From: UBA6544 sp049601975
Lineage (GTDB): Bacteria; Pseudomonadota; Alphaproteobacteria; UBA8366
Reading direction: 5' to 3'
Assembly: GCA_049601975.1 (NCBI GenBank)
Contig: JBMYRC010000035.1
Location: 1 to 33,676 of the forward strand
Length of the DNA: 33,676 nucleotides
The translations under genes were made by a program, and so were the position numbers. Below are positions 7,820-16,429 of this stretch, piece by piece (position 1 is the first letter of the stretch; every line of letters begins with the position of its first letter). A model generated the notes under the pieces. It was not told the DNA's origin. It worked only from the letters and a program-made list of their open reading frames with translations, and did not search any database.

Positions 7820-8452
7820 ATGGACGATACCAAACAACAAATTGATTCGCAGGATTTCGGGCCGAACGTGACCATCGACTCCCCGGCCTATATCGATCCG
7901 ACGGCACGATTGTACGGGAAGATCATGCTCGGTGCGGAATGCAGTCTCTGGCCCTACGCCGTGATCCGCGCGGAAGCTCTGGATGTGAAATTCGGTCGCT
8001 ATGTGAATATGCAAGATCACGCGATGGTACATATCGGCTATGGTACCGGCACGGTGATCGGCGATTATTGCTCGATCACGCATAAGGCGACGGTTCATGG
8101 TGCCATTATCGGCGCGAATACCCTGGTCGGAATCAATTCGACTGTGATGGACGGCGCCGTCGTCGGTGAGAACTGCATCATCGGCGCACATTGCTTGGTC
8201 CCTGAGGGCAAGCAAATTCCGGCCAATTCGATCGTTGTCGGTGCGCCCGCGAAAGTCATTCGCACGAAAAATAATTTCATCGCCAATCGGCGCAACGCGA
8301 TGATTTATCATTGGAATGCGCGAGCGTTCGCCAGGGGCGATCATCGGGGCTGGGAAAGCCCGGAATTCGTGGCATGGGAGCCGCAGATGATGGCGGAGAT
8401 TCAAGCCGCCTTCAATGAGCGTTACCCTGACGAGGCCGGCACCGCGGAATAG
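7820..8452 (+). CDS. Gamma-carbonic-anhydrase-like left-handed beta-helix protein
   Basis: The 210-residue protein has hexapeptide repeats over residues of about 15-150 (for instance IDPTARLYGKIMLGAECSLW and GTVIGDYCSITHKATVHGA). The three His expected for the gamma-carbonic anhydrase metal site can be seen in NMQDHAMVHIG and ITHKATVHGA, and the VVGAPAKVIR motif closes the helix. Family members such as YrdA, PaaY and CaiE range from carbonic anhydrase to CoA thioesterase, and the context does not decide. The C-terminal 50 residues form a helical tail with MIYHWNARAFARGDHRGW that is longer than in the shortest homologs. It converges on the UGSC-family gene. Confidence 0.85.
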   Translation: MDDTKQQIDSQDFGPNVTIDSPAYIDPTARLYGKIMLGAECSLWPYAVIRAEALDVKFGRYVNMQDHAMVHIGYGTGTVIGDYCSITHKATVHGAIIGANTLVGINSTVMDGAVVGENCIIGAHCLVPEGKQIPANSIVVGAPAKVIRTKNNFIANRRNAMIYHWNARAFARGDHRGWESPEFVAWEPQMMAEIQAAFNERYPDEAGTAE

Positions 8453-8480
8453 TCCGCGCCACCGGCCTGTAAGGCTTTCG

Positions 8481-10214
8481 CTAGATCACGCACATATCTC
8501 CGCCTGGGCCCAACTCCAATTCGGCGTCGGCGACTAGGCTCTCGAAATTGCCCGGTGTGCCGATTTCCCGGCAGATCACGCTCGGCGACATCGCCTGCAT
8601 CCAGAAGTTATGGGTTGGATGCGCACCGCCGGCGACGATCACGATGAGCTGATCCGGCGATTTCGAGATCGGCCACATCTCCTCATTGGCGGAGGCGATG
8701 GTCTCGGGCTCAGACGCGGCTTCGATCCATTGCTTGAGGCCGGTTTCCTGGACCACCGATTGCGGCACCTTGGACTGGTTCCACAGGAACTCCTTCACCG
8801 ATTGCTTCGACGTCCAACCGAGTGCGTTCAATTGCATCGCAACCGGACGCGGAATAAGCAGCGCTCCTGGCGTGCCGTTGGCCCAACCGCTGGTGTAGTG
8901 GACGCAGGAGGCACCAAGATAGCTTGCGACACGGTGCAGGCTTTGCTGCGCCTCCTCCATCGCCTCTTCTTTGCCGACACCGCGGCGGACGATATTAGAT
9001 GCACTGCTGCCGACATATACGGTCACGGAGTTCACGGCGCGGGAGATACCGCCCATGTCCTCTCCGACCGTTTTCCAACCGTCCGGCAAGCCTTCCTCAT
9101 CTTCGGCGAAAACGGCGTTCGTGTATCGCATGCCGCCGAAGATCGCCATCGTGCCGACGCCAGGTAACGCACCGCCGACATTTTGCTGCAACAAGCGCAT
9201 GGCGCGCCCGATACTGGCCCCCGCCGGATGTTGCGGGTCGGGACCCAACAAGCCGAAGCCGGAATTCAAGCGAATGTCCTTGGCGATCGGCCCATTGACG
9301 ATGATGACCGGGAACGTGCTGCCCGATGTCGCTTGAAGCTTATCGTGCTCTAAGGTCGGATCGAGGAACGCGTCAACCGCCGCGATCAGCACCGGAAGAT
9401 ATTCCGGTCGACCGCCTGCCATGGCAAGCGAGACAGCAATGGTCTCTACCGTGGCGATGCCGCCTTTCGGCATGATTTTACCGATCACTTGATCGCGCGG
9501 CAGATCGGTACCTTTGAGAATCCAGTCGACGCGTTCACTTGTCGGCGGATTAACCGGTAAGCCGTCGCCCCAGGTGTTTCTTAGGAACATCTGGTTCATC
9601 TGATCGGTGGCGGCTTCGTATCCGTTTGCCTCGATCCTGACTTTGTCGGGCTCGCGCATACCGATCTCGGAAGTGGTTGGTTGCCAGTCCGTCAGACCTT
9701 TTGGGAAGTCTGCCGCACGTTCGGCCACCGGTGAGATGTCGCTATCGACCAGGAATTGGTCGATCGGAAAGTCCACCATGGAGAGTTCACGGTTGAAGCC
9801 CATTCCAGCGGCACCGTTATAGAGAACGCCCAGAAAATCCGTCCGGGCCAGCGTTACTGTAGGGATACCCCTGCCTTCAATACGAGCGGCAACACGGCCG
9901 CATGCCGTCGCGCAGGCGCCTCAGGAGGCGTTCCCGATGATGACCGCGTCAACACCGCGCTCGACCAATTGGTCGACGGCGTCATCCGTGTCCATCAGGG
10001 TGTTTCCCATCGGGAATTCCGATTCCGCGATCAATTTCGCGTCCGGGTAATTCTCCGTGATCCAATCCCGTAGCAGCGGCAGCATCCGGTGCGCCTGCCA
10101 CATGTCGTTTGAGATGAAACCGATGGTTTTTCCGTTGAGGTTATCGAGGCGCGGCGCATGCAGTTGCGTCACCTCAATCGCCCCGGACGGATCAAAAACT
10201 TCCAATGCATCCAT
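8481..10214 (-). CDS. UGSC-family probable selenoprotein, TGA-encoded Sec at residue 98
   Basis: Read as one frame from the ATG at 10214 (GGGAG ribosome binding site eight bases upstream) to the TAG ending at 8481, this encodes 577 residues with a single in-frame TGA at 9921-9923. Residues 1-97 match the UGSC fold: LDNLNGKTIGFISNDMW, a helix, then GVDAVIIGNAS. The TGA follows and the frame goes on GACATACGRVAARIEGRGIP, giving U98-G-A-C101, equivalent to the U/C-G-S-C motif of this family, in which Sec or Cys is expected at exactly this place. A stem-loop follows (see 9881-9914). Residues of about 180-577 form a second large domain (WGDGLPVNPPTSERV, GGIATVETIAVSLAMAGGRP, GPDPQHPAGASIGRAMRL) that I cannot name. 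The TGA could instead be a nonsense mutation, since other genes here are broken, but its position makes selenocysteine more likely. The ATG at 9803 lies inside the first domain and has no good ribosome binding site. No selenocysteine machinery is in the window. Confidence 0.72.
9881..9914 (-). promoter_or_regulatory. Candidate bacterial SECIS stem-loop after the TGA codon
   Basis: Counting from the base after UGA on the minus strand, CGGCA at +14 to +18 pairs with UGCCG at +30 to +34. Below a bulged A (+13), G12-C35, G10-C37, C9-G38, G8-U39 and U7-A40 extend the stem with one mismatch. Inside, C21-G28 can close an apical loop starting GG. Bacterial SECIS elements are hairpins of this size placed within about 15-40 bases after UGA, often with G at the loop start. 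This is a fold done by eye, and GC-rich coding sequence forms hairpins easily. Confidence 0.45.
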
Positions 10215-10363
10215 TTTATCGTCTCCCTAGCGGGTGAGTTTCGTTACCTGGAAAATAACATGCGCCGCCGCGTGCGCAAAGACAGCAGGATTGATCTGCA
10301 TCAATGAAGATTTTGTCTGAAATGCTGAATTAAGTGCGGTTTTATCAAAAAGAGGAAGGAAAA

Positions 10364-10468
10364 ATGGGAACCGGTGAAATCGCCTATCTAGTAATGGTAA
10401 TCGGCGCGGCGCTCTCATTCATGGCGGTCTTGGCGTTTTGCAGTTCGGGAAATAGCAAAAATCGCTGA
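10364..10468 (+). CDS. 34-residue single-pass membrane peptide
   Basis: A short frame begins with ATG preceded by AGAGGAAGGAAAA, one of the strongest ribosome binding sites in the window. It encodes MGTGEIAYLVMVIGAALSFM then AVLAFCSSGNSKNR and a TGA stop. The middle 20 residues form one transmembrane helix and the tail is small, polar and basic, so the C-terminus is probably cytoplasmic. It lies alone between the UGSC gene (divergent) and the ABC exporter operon, 105 bases before the ATPase gene. Small membrane proteins of this kind often regulate a larger complex; the partner is unknown. A chance frame is possible, but the ribosome binding site and composition argue against it. Confidence 0.6.
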   Translation: MGTGEIAYLVMVIGAALSFMAVLAFCSSGNSKNR

Positions 10469-10573
10469 CCTTGCACGCCGTTGTTACCATAAATTCAGAG
10501 TAAACTGTTGAAATTTCCGGCCTGACGGGGTCAATTCGGCACGCATTTATATTCAGCAGGTCGAATTGAGTTT

Positions 10574-11527
10574 ATGGCTGAGCTAATCAGACTCGACGGA
10601 TTGACGAAACGTTTCGGTGACTTGCTCGCCGTCGACGACGTCTCGTTGTCGTTGGAAGCGGGCCAAGTGCTCGGGTTTTTGGGACCCAATGGTGCCGGGA
10701 AGACGACCACCATGCGTATGATCGCCGGCTTCATGGAGCCAACTGCGGGCACTGCCGTCGTTTGCGATTACGATGTTATTCAGGACCCGGTCGCCGTGCG
10801 GCGCAATATCGGTTTTCTGCCGGAGGGTGCGCCGACCTACGGCGATATGACGGCACGCTCATACCTTGAATTCATCGCCGAGATTCGAGGCTTCGACGGT
10901 GGCGAGAAACGTCGCCGGGTCCGCCGGATGGTAGAGACGGTGGCGCTCGAAGGGGTCATGCATCAGCGCATCGAAACTCTCTCGAAAGGTTACAAGCGCC
11001 GCGTCGGGCTGGCGCAGGCTTTGTTGCACGACCCGCCGGTCTTGATCTTGGATGAGCCGACCGACGGGCTCGACCCGAATCAAAAACGTCTTGTGCGCGA
11101 CCTCATCCGAGAGATGGCGCGCGAGAAGGCCATTATTATCTCGACGCATATCCTGGAGGAAGTTGACGCAGTTTGCGACCGCGCTGTGGTAATCGCGAAG
11201 GGCGCGCTACAGGCGGACGGCACGCCGGAGCAACTGCGCGCTCGCTCGCCCTATCACAACGCGATTGTCGTGACTGTACCGGCGTCGATGAACGCTCTGA
11301 TGGAGACCGCGACCTTGGAGATTGCAGGAGTTGAAGCAGTCGAGAAGATAGCCGATGTGGGCGAGGCCGTGCGGCTTAGACTGGTTTCGTCTGCGCGCGA
11401 CAACCTGACGGCGGCCGTTAGCGAGTGGCTGCGAAGCAAGAACGTCGCCTTCGACGAATTACTGGTGGAACAAGGGTCGCTCGACGATGTCTTTCATGCG
11501 ATCACCGAAGGGGACGGCGATGCGTAA
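10574..11527 (+). CDS. ABC transporter ATP-binding protein (GldA-like)
   Basis: The 317-residue ATPase powers the exporter encoded by the next genes. Walker A is GPNGAGKTT at about 37-45, the signature is LSKGYKRRVGLAQAL near 137, Walker B with its Asp-Glu is PVLILDEPTDGLDP near 155-168, and the H-loop is IISTHILEE. The C-terminal hundred residues form the extra domain seen in the GldA/CcmA-like subfamily. Its stop codon overlaps the start of the permease gene, which points to translational coupling. In other bacteria the GldA-GldF-GldG group is linked to gliding, but in alphaproteobacteria it occurs without gliding and the substrate is unknown. Confidence 0.92.
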   Translation: MAELIRLDGLTKRFGDLLAVDDVSLSLEAGQVLGFLGPNGAGKTTTMRMIAGFMEPTAGTAVVCDYDVIQDPVAVRRNIGFLPEGAPTYGDMTARSYLEFIAEIRGFDGGEKRRRVRRMVETVALEGVMHQRIETLSKGYKRRVGLAQALLHDPPVLILDEPTDGLDPNQKRLVRDLIREMAREKAIIISTHILEEVDAVCDRAVVIAKGALQADGTPEQLRARSPYHNAIVVTVPASMNALMETATLEIAGVEAVEKIADVGEAVRLRLVSSARDNLTAAVSEWLRSKNVAFDELLVEQGSLDDVFHAITEGDGDA

Positions 11528-12254
11528 TATCCGAATCATCGCCAAGCGTGAGCTCAAGAGCTATTTCGCGACCCCGGTAGCCTTTGTCTTCATCGTGATT
11601 TTTCTGGCGTTGACTGGCGCTTTCGCTTTTTACATGGGCGGACTATTTTCGCGCGGGCAGGCTGATCTCGAGCCGTTCTTCGCGTATCACCCGTGGCTCT
11701 ATCTGCTGTTTATCCCCGCGATTTCGATGCGGCTATGGGCGGAGGAGCGCAAGAGCGGCACGATCGAGAACTTGATGACTTTGCCGATTTCGACCTCGGA
11801 AGCGGTGATTGGCAAATTCCTGGCGGCGTGGCTGTTCTCCGGCATTTCGCTGGCACTCACCTTCCCGATTTGGATCACGGTGAATGTATTGGGCGAGCCG
11901 GACAACGGCGTCATACTAGCCAGTTACGCAGGCAGCTTTCTGATGGCGGGCGGATTTCTGTCGATCGGATCTTGTCTCTCTGCTTTGACGAAGAATCAGG
12001 TGATCGCTTTTATTGCCGCGGCCACGGTCTGTTTTCTCTTCACCATGAGCGGCGTCGATTTGGTTCTGAACTTCTTCCGAGTCTGGGCACCGGACATTTT
12101 GGTCGACACAGTGGCGTCGTTTAGTTTTCTCACCCATTTTAACGCGGTAACGAAAGGTGTGATTGAAGCGAATGACCTGGTCTTCTTCGCCTCTCTGATT
12201 GTGTTCTGGCTGTTCGCCAATGTCGTGGTCGTTGAATTGCGGAAGGCGCGGTAA
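11520..12254 (+). CDS. ABC-2 type permease (GldF-like)
   Basis: The 244-residue protein has six predicted membrane segments, starting with VAFVFIVIFLALTGAFAFYM and ending with VFFASLIVFWLFANVVVVEL. The RLWAEERKSGTIENLMTLPI motif between segments is the hallmark of ABC-2 family permeases. The start at 11520 is chosen because ATG there overlaps the ATPase stop (ATG at 11520, TAA at 11525-11527) and gives a normal N-terminus, MRNIRIIAKRELKSYF; a frame open 33 bases further upstream has no family support. It forms the membrane channel with the ATPase and the two auxiliary proteins downstream. Confidence 0.9.
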   Translation: MRNIRIIAKRELKSYFATPVAFVFIVIFLALTGAFAFYMGGLFSRGQADLEPFFAYHPWLYLLFIPAISMRLWAEERKSGTIENLMTLPISTSEAVIGKFLAAWLFSGISLALTFPIWITVNVLGEPDNGVILASYAGSFLMAGGFLSIGSCLSALTKNQVIAFIAAATVCFLFTMSGVDLVLNFFRVWAPDILVDTVASFSFLTHFNAVTKGVIEANDLVFFASLIVFWLFANVVVVELRKAR

Positions 12255-12259
12255 CGGCC

Positions 12260-14146
12260 ATGAATATTTTCTCACGCATCGACAATCACTTGCGGGCCTA
12301 TATCGGTTTAGCCCTCGCGGCGGTCGCTTTCGTCTCCATCAATATCTTTTCTAGTGAAGCCTTGAACGGGGTGCGTGTCGATTTGACCGAACGCTCGCTT
12401 TTCACGATTTCCAATAGCACAAAGAAAGTGTTGGCGTCTATCGATGAGCCGATTTTGATGCGGTTCTTTTTCTCCAAGGCCGTGGGCGAAAGCGATCCCG
12501 ATCTGGCGACACATTTTGAGCGCGTCCACGGATTACTGAAACGCTATGTGGCACTCTCGAATGGGAAGATCAGGCTGGAGATGCATCAGCCTTCGCCCTA
12601 TTCGACGGACGAGGACATGGCGTTGGCATACAGTTTGTCCGGTGTCGCGACGACCGGCGCGGGGGAGCCGGGGTATTTCGGCCTGGCGGCGGTGAACAGT
12701 ACTGACGATCAAGCGGTGATCCCCTTTTTCTCGCTCGAGCGGGAAAATTTTCTCGAATACGACCTGACTAAGGTCGTCCACTCGCTCGTTAATCCCGTGA
12801 AGAAAATCGTCGGTGTAATCAGCACACTTCCGGTTCATGGGCGGCACGCCCCACCCTTTGGCACCACGCCGCGTTGGCCGATCATGGGGCAACTTGACCC
12901 GTTGTTTGATATTCATGCGCTCGATGCGGAAGTCCGAGTCATTCCTGAAGACGTGGACCTGCTGCTGCTGATCCAACCGACCCGCTTGACCCGCGAGACG
13001 CTCTACGCCGTTGAGCAATTCGTATTGAAGGGCGGCCGGGCGCTGATCTTCGCTGATCCGTTTTCGGAAGCGCAAAGCATTACTGCCCGCAGTGGCCGGG
13101 AATCCGGCAATGACGACATCAATCTGCTGCTCTCAAAGTGGGGTGTTGTCATGGAGCCGGATAAGGTCGCCGCGGATATTGATGCCGCGCGGCGGATCAA
13201 CATGCCTGTCAACGGGCGACTGCAAGTCTTGGACTATGTGGTTTGGTTGTCGCTAGAGCCGAAACACTTCAATCGGAAGGACCTGGTCACAGCCGAGATG
13301 AGCCGGATTAATGTCGCGACCCCCGGCATTCTGAAACTCACACGCTTACCTAAGACGACGGTCACGCCGCTGATGACCACGGGCAACCGTTCCATGCGTA
13401 TTCCGGTCAGCATGGTCGCGAAGGCGAACCCTGATGCCATCGCGATGTTCCGTGATTTTAAATCCGAAAACCAATCACACATGATCGCGGCCCGTTTGAC
13501 CGGCGATGTCCGCAGCGCTTTCGCTGACACCCCACCGCCGGGCATCTTGCCGGAGCTCAGGAAAAACCATCTATTGCGTTCCAAGAAGCCGATTGACGTC
13601 ATCGTCGTGGCCGATGCGGATCTTTTGCATGAGAAATTTTGGGCGGATATGCGGATTGAGGGCGATCAGCAAGTGCCGACGCCGTTCGCCAACAATGCGG
13701 ATTTCTTAGTCAACGCGCTGGATACTTTAGCCGGTGGTGAAGAGTTGATGGGGCTTCGGGCGCGTCGCGAATCCAGTCGGCCGTTCGAATTGGTCGCCCA
13801 AATCCGCCGAGAGGCGGAGCGGCGCTATCGCTCGAAAGAGCGCGAGCTGATCGACCGGATCAATGAAACCCAGGATGAGGTCGACTCCCTATTGGCCCGT
13901 GAAGGGGCCGTGGTCGGGGCGGATGTTCTGAGCACAAAAGAGCGTACGCGGATCGATACGTTGCGCCGCGAAATTGTCTCAATGCGGCGCGAATTACGAG
14001 GCGTGCAACATGCATTGCGCGAAGATATCGAACAGCTCGATGCGACATTAAAATTCCTCAATATCGGCGCGATGCCGATTGTCTTGGCGCTCCTCAGTCT
14101 CTTGGTGATCTTGGTGCAGCGGGTGCGCCGGAAGGCGGCGGTCTGA
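12260..14146 (+). CDS. GldG-like ABC transporter auxiliary protein
   Basis: The 628-residue protein starts with a membrane anchor (IGLALAAVAFVSINIFSS), followed by VRVDLTERSLFTISNSTKKV, the typical opening of the ABC-type auxiliary (GldG) family. A large extracytoplasmic domain follows, including VIPEDVDLLLLIQPTRLT and GGRALIFADPFSE. Near the C-terminus a charged coiled coil (about 510-590, rich in Arg, Glu and Leu) leads into a second membrane helix (IVLALLSLLVILVQRV). It begins five bases after the permease stop, so it belongs to the same operon. The family is thought to assist substrate handling on the periplasmic side. Confidence 0.9.
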   Translation: MNIFSRIDNHLRAYIGLALAAVAFVSINIFSSEALNGVRVDLTERSLFTISNSTKKVLASIDEPILMRFFFSKAVGESDPDLATHFERVHGLLKRYVALSNGKIRLEMHQPSPYSTDEDMALAYSLSGVATTGAGEPGYFGLAAVNSTDDQAVIPFFSLERENFLEYDLTKVVHSLVNPVKKIVGVISTLPVHGRHAPPFGTTPRWPIMGQLDPLFDIHALDAEVRVIPEDVDLLLLIQPTRLTRETLYAVEQFVLKGGRALIFADPFSEAQSITARSGRESGNDDINLLLSKWGVVMEPDKVAADIDAARRINMPVNGRLQVLDYVVWLSLEPKHFNRKDLVTAEMSRINVATPGILKLTRLPKTTVTPLMTTGNRSMRIPVSMVAKANPDAIAMFRDFKSENQSHMIAARLTGDVRSAFADTPPPGILPELRKNHLLRSKKPIDVIVVADADLLHEKFWADMRIEGDQQVPTPFANNADFLVNALDTLAGGEELMGLRARRESSRPFELVAQIRREAERRYRSKERELIDRINETQDEVDSLLAREGAVVGADVLSTKERTRIDTLRREIVSMRRELRGVQHALREDIEQLDATLKFLNIGAMPIVLALLSLLVILVQRVRRKAAV

Positions 14147-15180
14147 TGCGGCAAAAGACACTCCGTATTCTCACCCTACTCGTCGTCGTATGCATCGGGG
14201 CGGCGTTTTTCGCCTATAGCCGGAGTGCGGAAGATCCACGCTATAGGCAGGTCGGCGAGACGGTGTTCCCAGGGCTTATCGAGCGGGTGAATGACGTTAG
14301 CGAATTCACGGTTGTGAGCGCGCAAGGCAAATTGTCGATGCATCGCGAGGGAAAGACCTGGCGCATTCGCGAAAGCGACGACCACATAGCCAGTCCGAAC
14401 GAGATATCGAAGGCCATCATCGGCGTCGCGGAGCTATCCTATTTCGAGCCAAAGACAGAGCGGGCCGATCGCTATGTTCGCCTACAATTGGACGAACCGA
14501 GTGCGAAACAATCGAAGAGCAAGCGGATCATCCTGAAAATCGACGGGAAGACCGTGGCTGATCTCATCGTCGGACGGGAAAAACTGTTCCTGCCGGGTCG
14601 CACCGTCGGTGGCGTTTATTTCCGGTTGCCCGGCACCCCGTTGAGCTGGCTCGGCCAAGGGAACCCCGAGGCTGGAGGAACCGCGAAAGATTGGCTCGCC
14701 CGCGAGATCGCCGATATTGACGGCAAACGGGTCAAGCGCGTGACCGTCCGGCATCCCGACGGTGCCGTCGTGACGGTCTCCAAACCAACACCGATGGCGA
14801 CTAAATTCTCGCTGGCGGATATTCCCCAAGGTATGAAGCTGAAATATAACAGCGATGCGGATCATATCGGCGAGATCCTCGATCAACTGGAAATGGAGGA
14901 CGCCCGTCGCGTCACTTCGGTCAATGTCGATTGGACTGGGGCCTTGGTGGCCGAACTGGAAACATTCGACGGGTTGCGTGCGGTCGTTGAGACGGTGACG
15001 CGGCAAAATGTCCACTGGCTGCGCGTGCGCTTCCAGGGCGCTACCGGTGACGCCTTGCAGGAAGCGAAGGCATTGTCATCCCGGACTGCCGGGTGGGTCT
15101 ACATGATGCCTAAATATGAAATCGTCCCGATCCTGCGGCGCATGCAGGACCTGTTGGTGCCCGAAGGTACGAGTAGTTAG
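14146..15180 (+). CDS. DUF4340 domain protein, fourth gene of the exporter operon
   Basis: The 344-residue protein has an N-terminal signal anchor (LRILTLLVVVCIGAAFFAYS), then the DUF4340 pattern: FPGLIERVNDVSEFTVVSAQ, a GKTWRIRESDD strand, an FEPKTERADRY segment and the repeat-like LIVGREKLFLPGRTVGGVYFRLPG. DUF4340 proteins nearly always sit beside GldG-like genes. ATG overlaps the previous stop (TGATG at 14144-14148), so translation is coupled. The biochemical role is unknown; I infer a periplasmic accessory function. No terminator is obvious after it. Confidence 0.88.
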   Translation: MRQKTLRILTLLVVVCIGAAFFAYSRSAEDPRYRQVGETVFPGLIERVNDVSEFTVVSAQGKLSMHREGKTWRIRESDDHIASPNEISKAIIGVAELSYFEPKTERADRYVRLQLDEPSAKQSKSKRIILKIDGKTVADLIVGREKLFLPGRTVGGVYFRLPGTPLSWLGQGNPEAGGTAKDWLAREIADIDGKRVKRVTVRHPDGAVVTVSKPTPMATKFSLADIPQGMKLKYNSDADHIGEILDQLEMEDARRVTSVNVDWTGALVAELETFDGLRAVVETVTRQNVHWLRVRFQGATGDALQEAKALSSRTAGWVYMMPKYEIVPILRRMQDLLVPEGTSS

Positions 15181-15189
15181 CACGAAGCC

Positions 15190-15417
15190 TTAACGTAGCG
15201 CCTCAATAGCAGTATCAGGGGCAGCCGCGATTTCTGTGAACATCTTCGTTAAAATGGCCAAGGCAAAAGAACTGTGGTTCTTCGTCTCATCAATGCTGCC
15301 CGAGGCGTCGACGACAAACGCAAGTTCGAGGTCGACAGGTTTAGGGCGTTCAGAGATGGCAACCGCCTGTGTGAGCGCCGCAAGAGGGAGGACTATCCTA
15401 AAACGGAGTGTAATGAC
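15190..15417 (-). pseudogene. DUF1194/VWA-domain protein remnant with internal deletion
   Basis: On the minus strand the frame reads a signal-like segment (ITLRFRIVLPLAALTQAVAI), then PVDLELAFVVDASGSIDE, which is the start of the DUF1194 VWA domain with its DxSxS metal motif. It then jumps at once to FALAILTKMFTEIAAAP, which resembles the extreme C-terminus of the same family. Some 150-200 residues of VWA domain are missing between them and no start codon is left. I read it as one gene with a large internal deletion. It fills the 313-base gap between the exporter operon and the hydrolase gene. Confidence 0.55.
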
Positions 15418-15493
15418 CGGGTTGCCGGTATGCCAATCATCGATAAACTCATTATCAGAAGATGTGACCCTGTAGATCGGAAGGATTGCTGAG

Positions 15494-16405
15494 ATGCCGA
15501 GCGACGATATCAAGAAAGTCCGTGAGATGATCGCGGGTCTTCCACCCCGGACCGGAATGTCGATACCGGAGCGACGCGCCACCATGGATGCGTGGGACAA
15601 GGCCTATCCGGTATCGGATGACGTCACCGTTGTATCGGCGAAGGTCGCCGAAGTCCCGGTTGAATGGATTACCGCTCCGAACGCGAGCGAAGATGCGGTG
15701 CTGCTGTTTCTGCATGGTGGCGGGTATGTGATTGGCTCCCCCGACTCGCACCGTCATCTTGTCGCCAACCTGTCCGAGGAAACCGGCCTGCAGGGCTTGT
15801 TGGTGGATTATCGTTTGGCACCGGAAGATCCGTTCCCGGCGGCGGTCGAGGATGCTATTTCCGTCTACGCGGCATTGCTGACCCATGGTTTCGAGGCGGA
15901 AGAGATCGTGGTTGCGGGGGACTCCGCGGGGGGCGGCCTTGTGGTCGCGATGATGTTGGCGATACGCGACGCCAATTTGCCACTGCCGGCGGCGGGTATT
16001 TGCCTCAGCCCGTGGAACGATCTGACGGGGACCGCGAAGAGTTTGGAGACGAACGCATCCGTTGATCCCACGGTCACAAAGGAATCTCTGGATTTTTTCG
16101 CTGGTGAATATCTCGGCGAGGAAGACGCGCAAAACCCCTATGCATCGCCTTTGTTTGGTGACTTTACGGGCTTGCCGCCGTTGCTGATACAAGTGGGATC
16201 GGTGGAGGTTCTGCTCGATGACGCTGTGGTGCTGGCCGAGCGCGCGAAAGAAGCGGGGGTCTCCGTCACGCTCGAAATTTGGGACGAGATGATCCACGTC
16301 TGGCACCGCTACTACCCGGTCTTGCAGGAAGCGCGGGAAGCGAATGCTCGGATCGGTGAATACGTGCGCGGTATCGTTTCCGTAAACGCTGCGGCGGCGG
16401 AGTAG
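15494..16405 (+). CDS. Alpha/beta hydrolase of the hormone-sensitive-lipase family
   Basis: The 303-residue protein has the oxyanion motif HGGG at 74-77, the nucleophile elbow GDSAGGG with Ser144, a catalytic Asp near 242 in GSVEVLLDDA and the catalytic His268 in EMIHVW. VDYRLAPEDPFPAAVED is the typical segment before the elbow. Such enzymes hydrolyse short-chain esters or acylated small molecules, probably in the cytoplasm as no signal peptide is present. An Fe(II)/2-oxoglutarate oxygenase follows 18 bases later and is likely co-transcribed. Confidence 0.92.
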   Translation: MPSDDIKKVREMIAGLPPRTGMSIPERRATMDAWDKAYPVSDDVTVVSAKVAEVPVEWITAPNASEDAVLLFLHGGGYVIGSPDSHRHLVANLSEETGLQGLLVDYRLAPEDPFPAAVEDAISVYAALLTHGFEAEEIVVAGDSAGGGLVVAMMLAIRDANLPLPAAGICLSPWNDLTGTAKSLETNASVDPTVTKESLDFFAGEYLGEEDAQNPYASPLFGDFTGLPPLLIQVGSVEVLLDDAVVLAERAKEAGVSVTLEIWDEMIHVWHRYYPVLQEAREANARIGEYVRGIVSVNAAAAE

Positions 16406-16429
16406 CATACGCAAAAGGGGAGAATGCTT

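Noticed and set aside
7745..8404. Minus-strand frame of 219 codons
   Set aside because: It is a shadow of the gamma-carbonic-anhydrase-like gene, with repeated His, Arg and Asp from its hexapeptide repeats.
8481..9803. A separate 440-residue protein starting at the ATG at 9803
   Set aside because: That ATG lies inside the UGSC fold and lacks a ribosome binding site; the upstream frame continues the same domain through the TGA.
10227..10418. Minus-strand frame of 63 codons upstream of the UGSC gene
   Set aside because: It overlaps the 34-residue plus-strand gene, which has a far better ribosome binding site and composition.
15455..16414. Long minus-strand frame of 319 codons
   Set aside because: It is antisense to the HSL-family hydrolase, rich in Arg and His, and has no family features.
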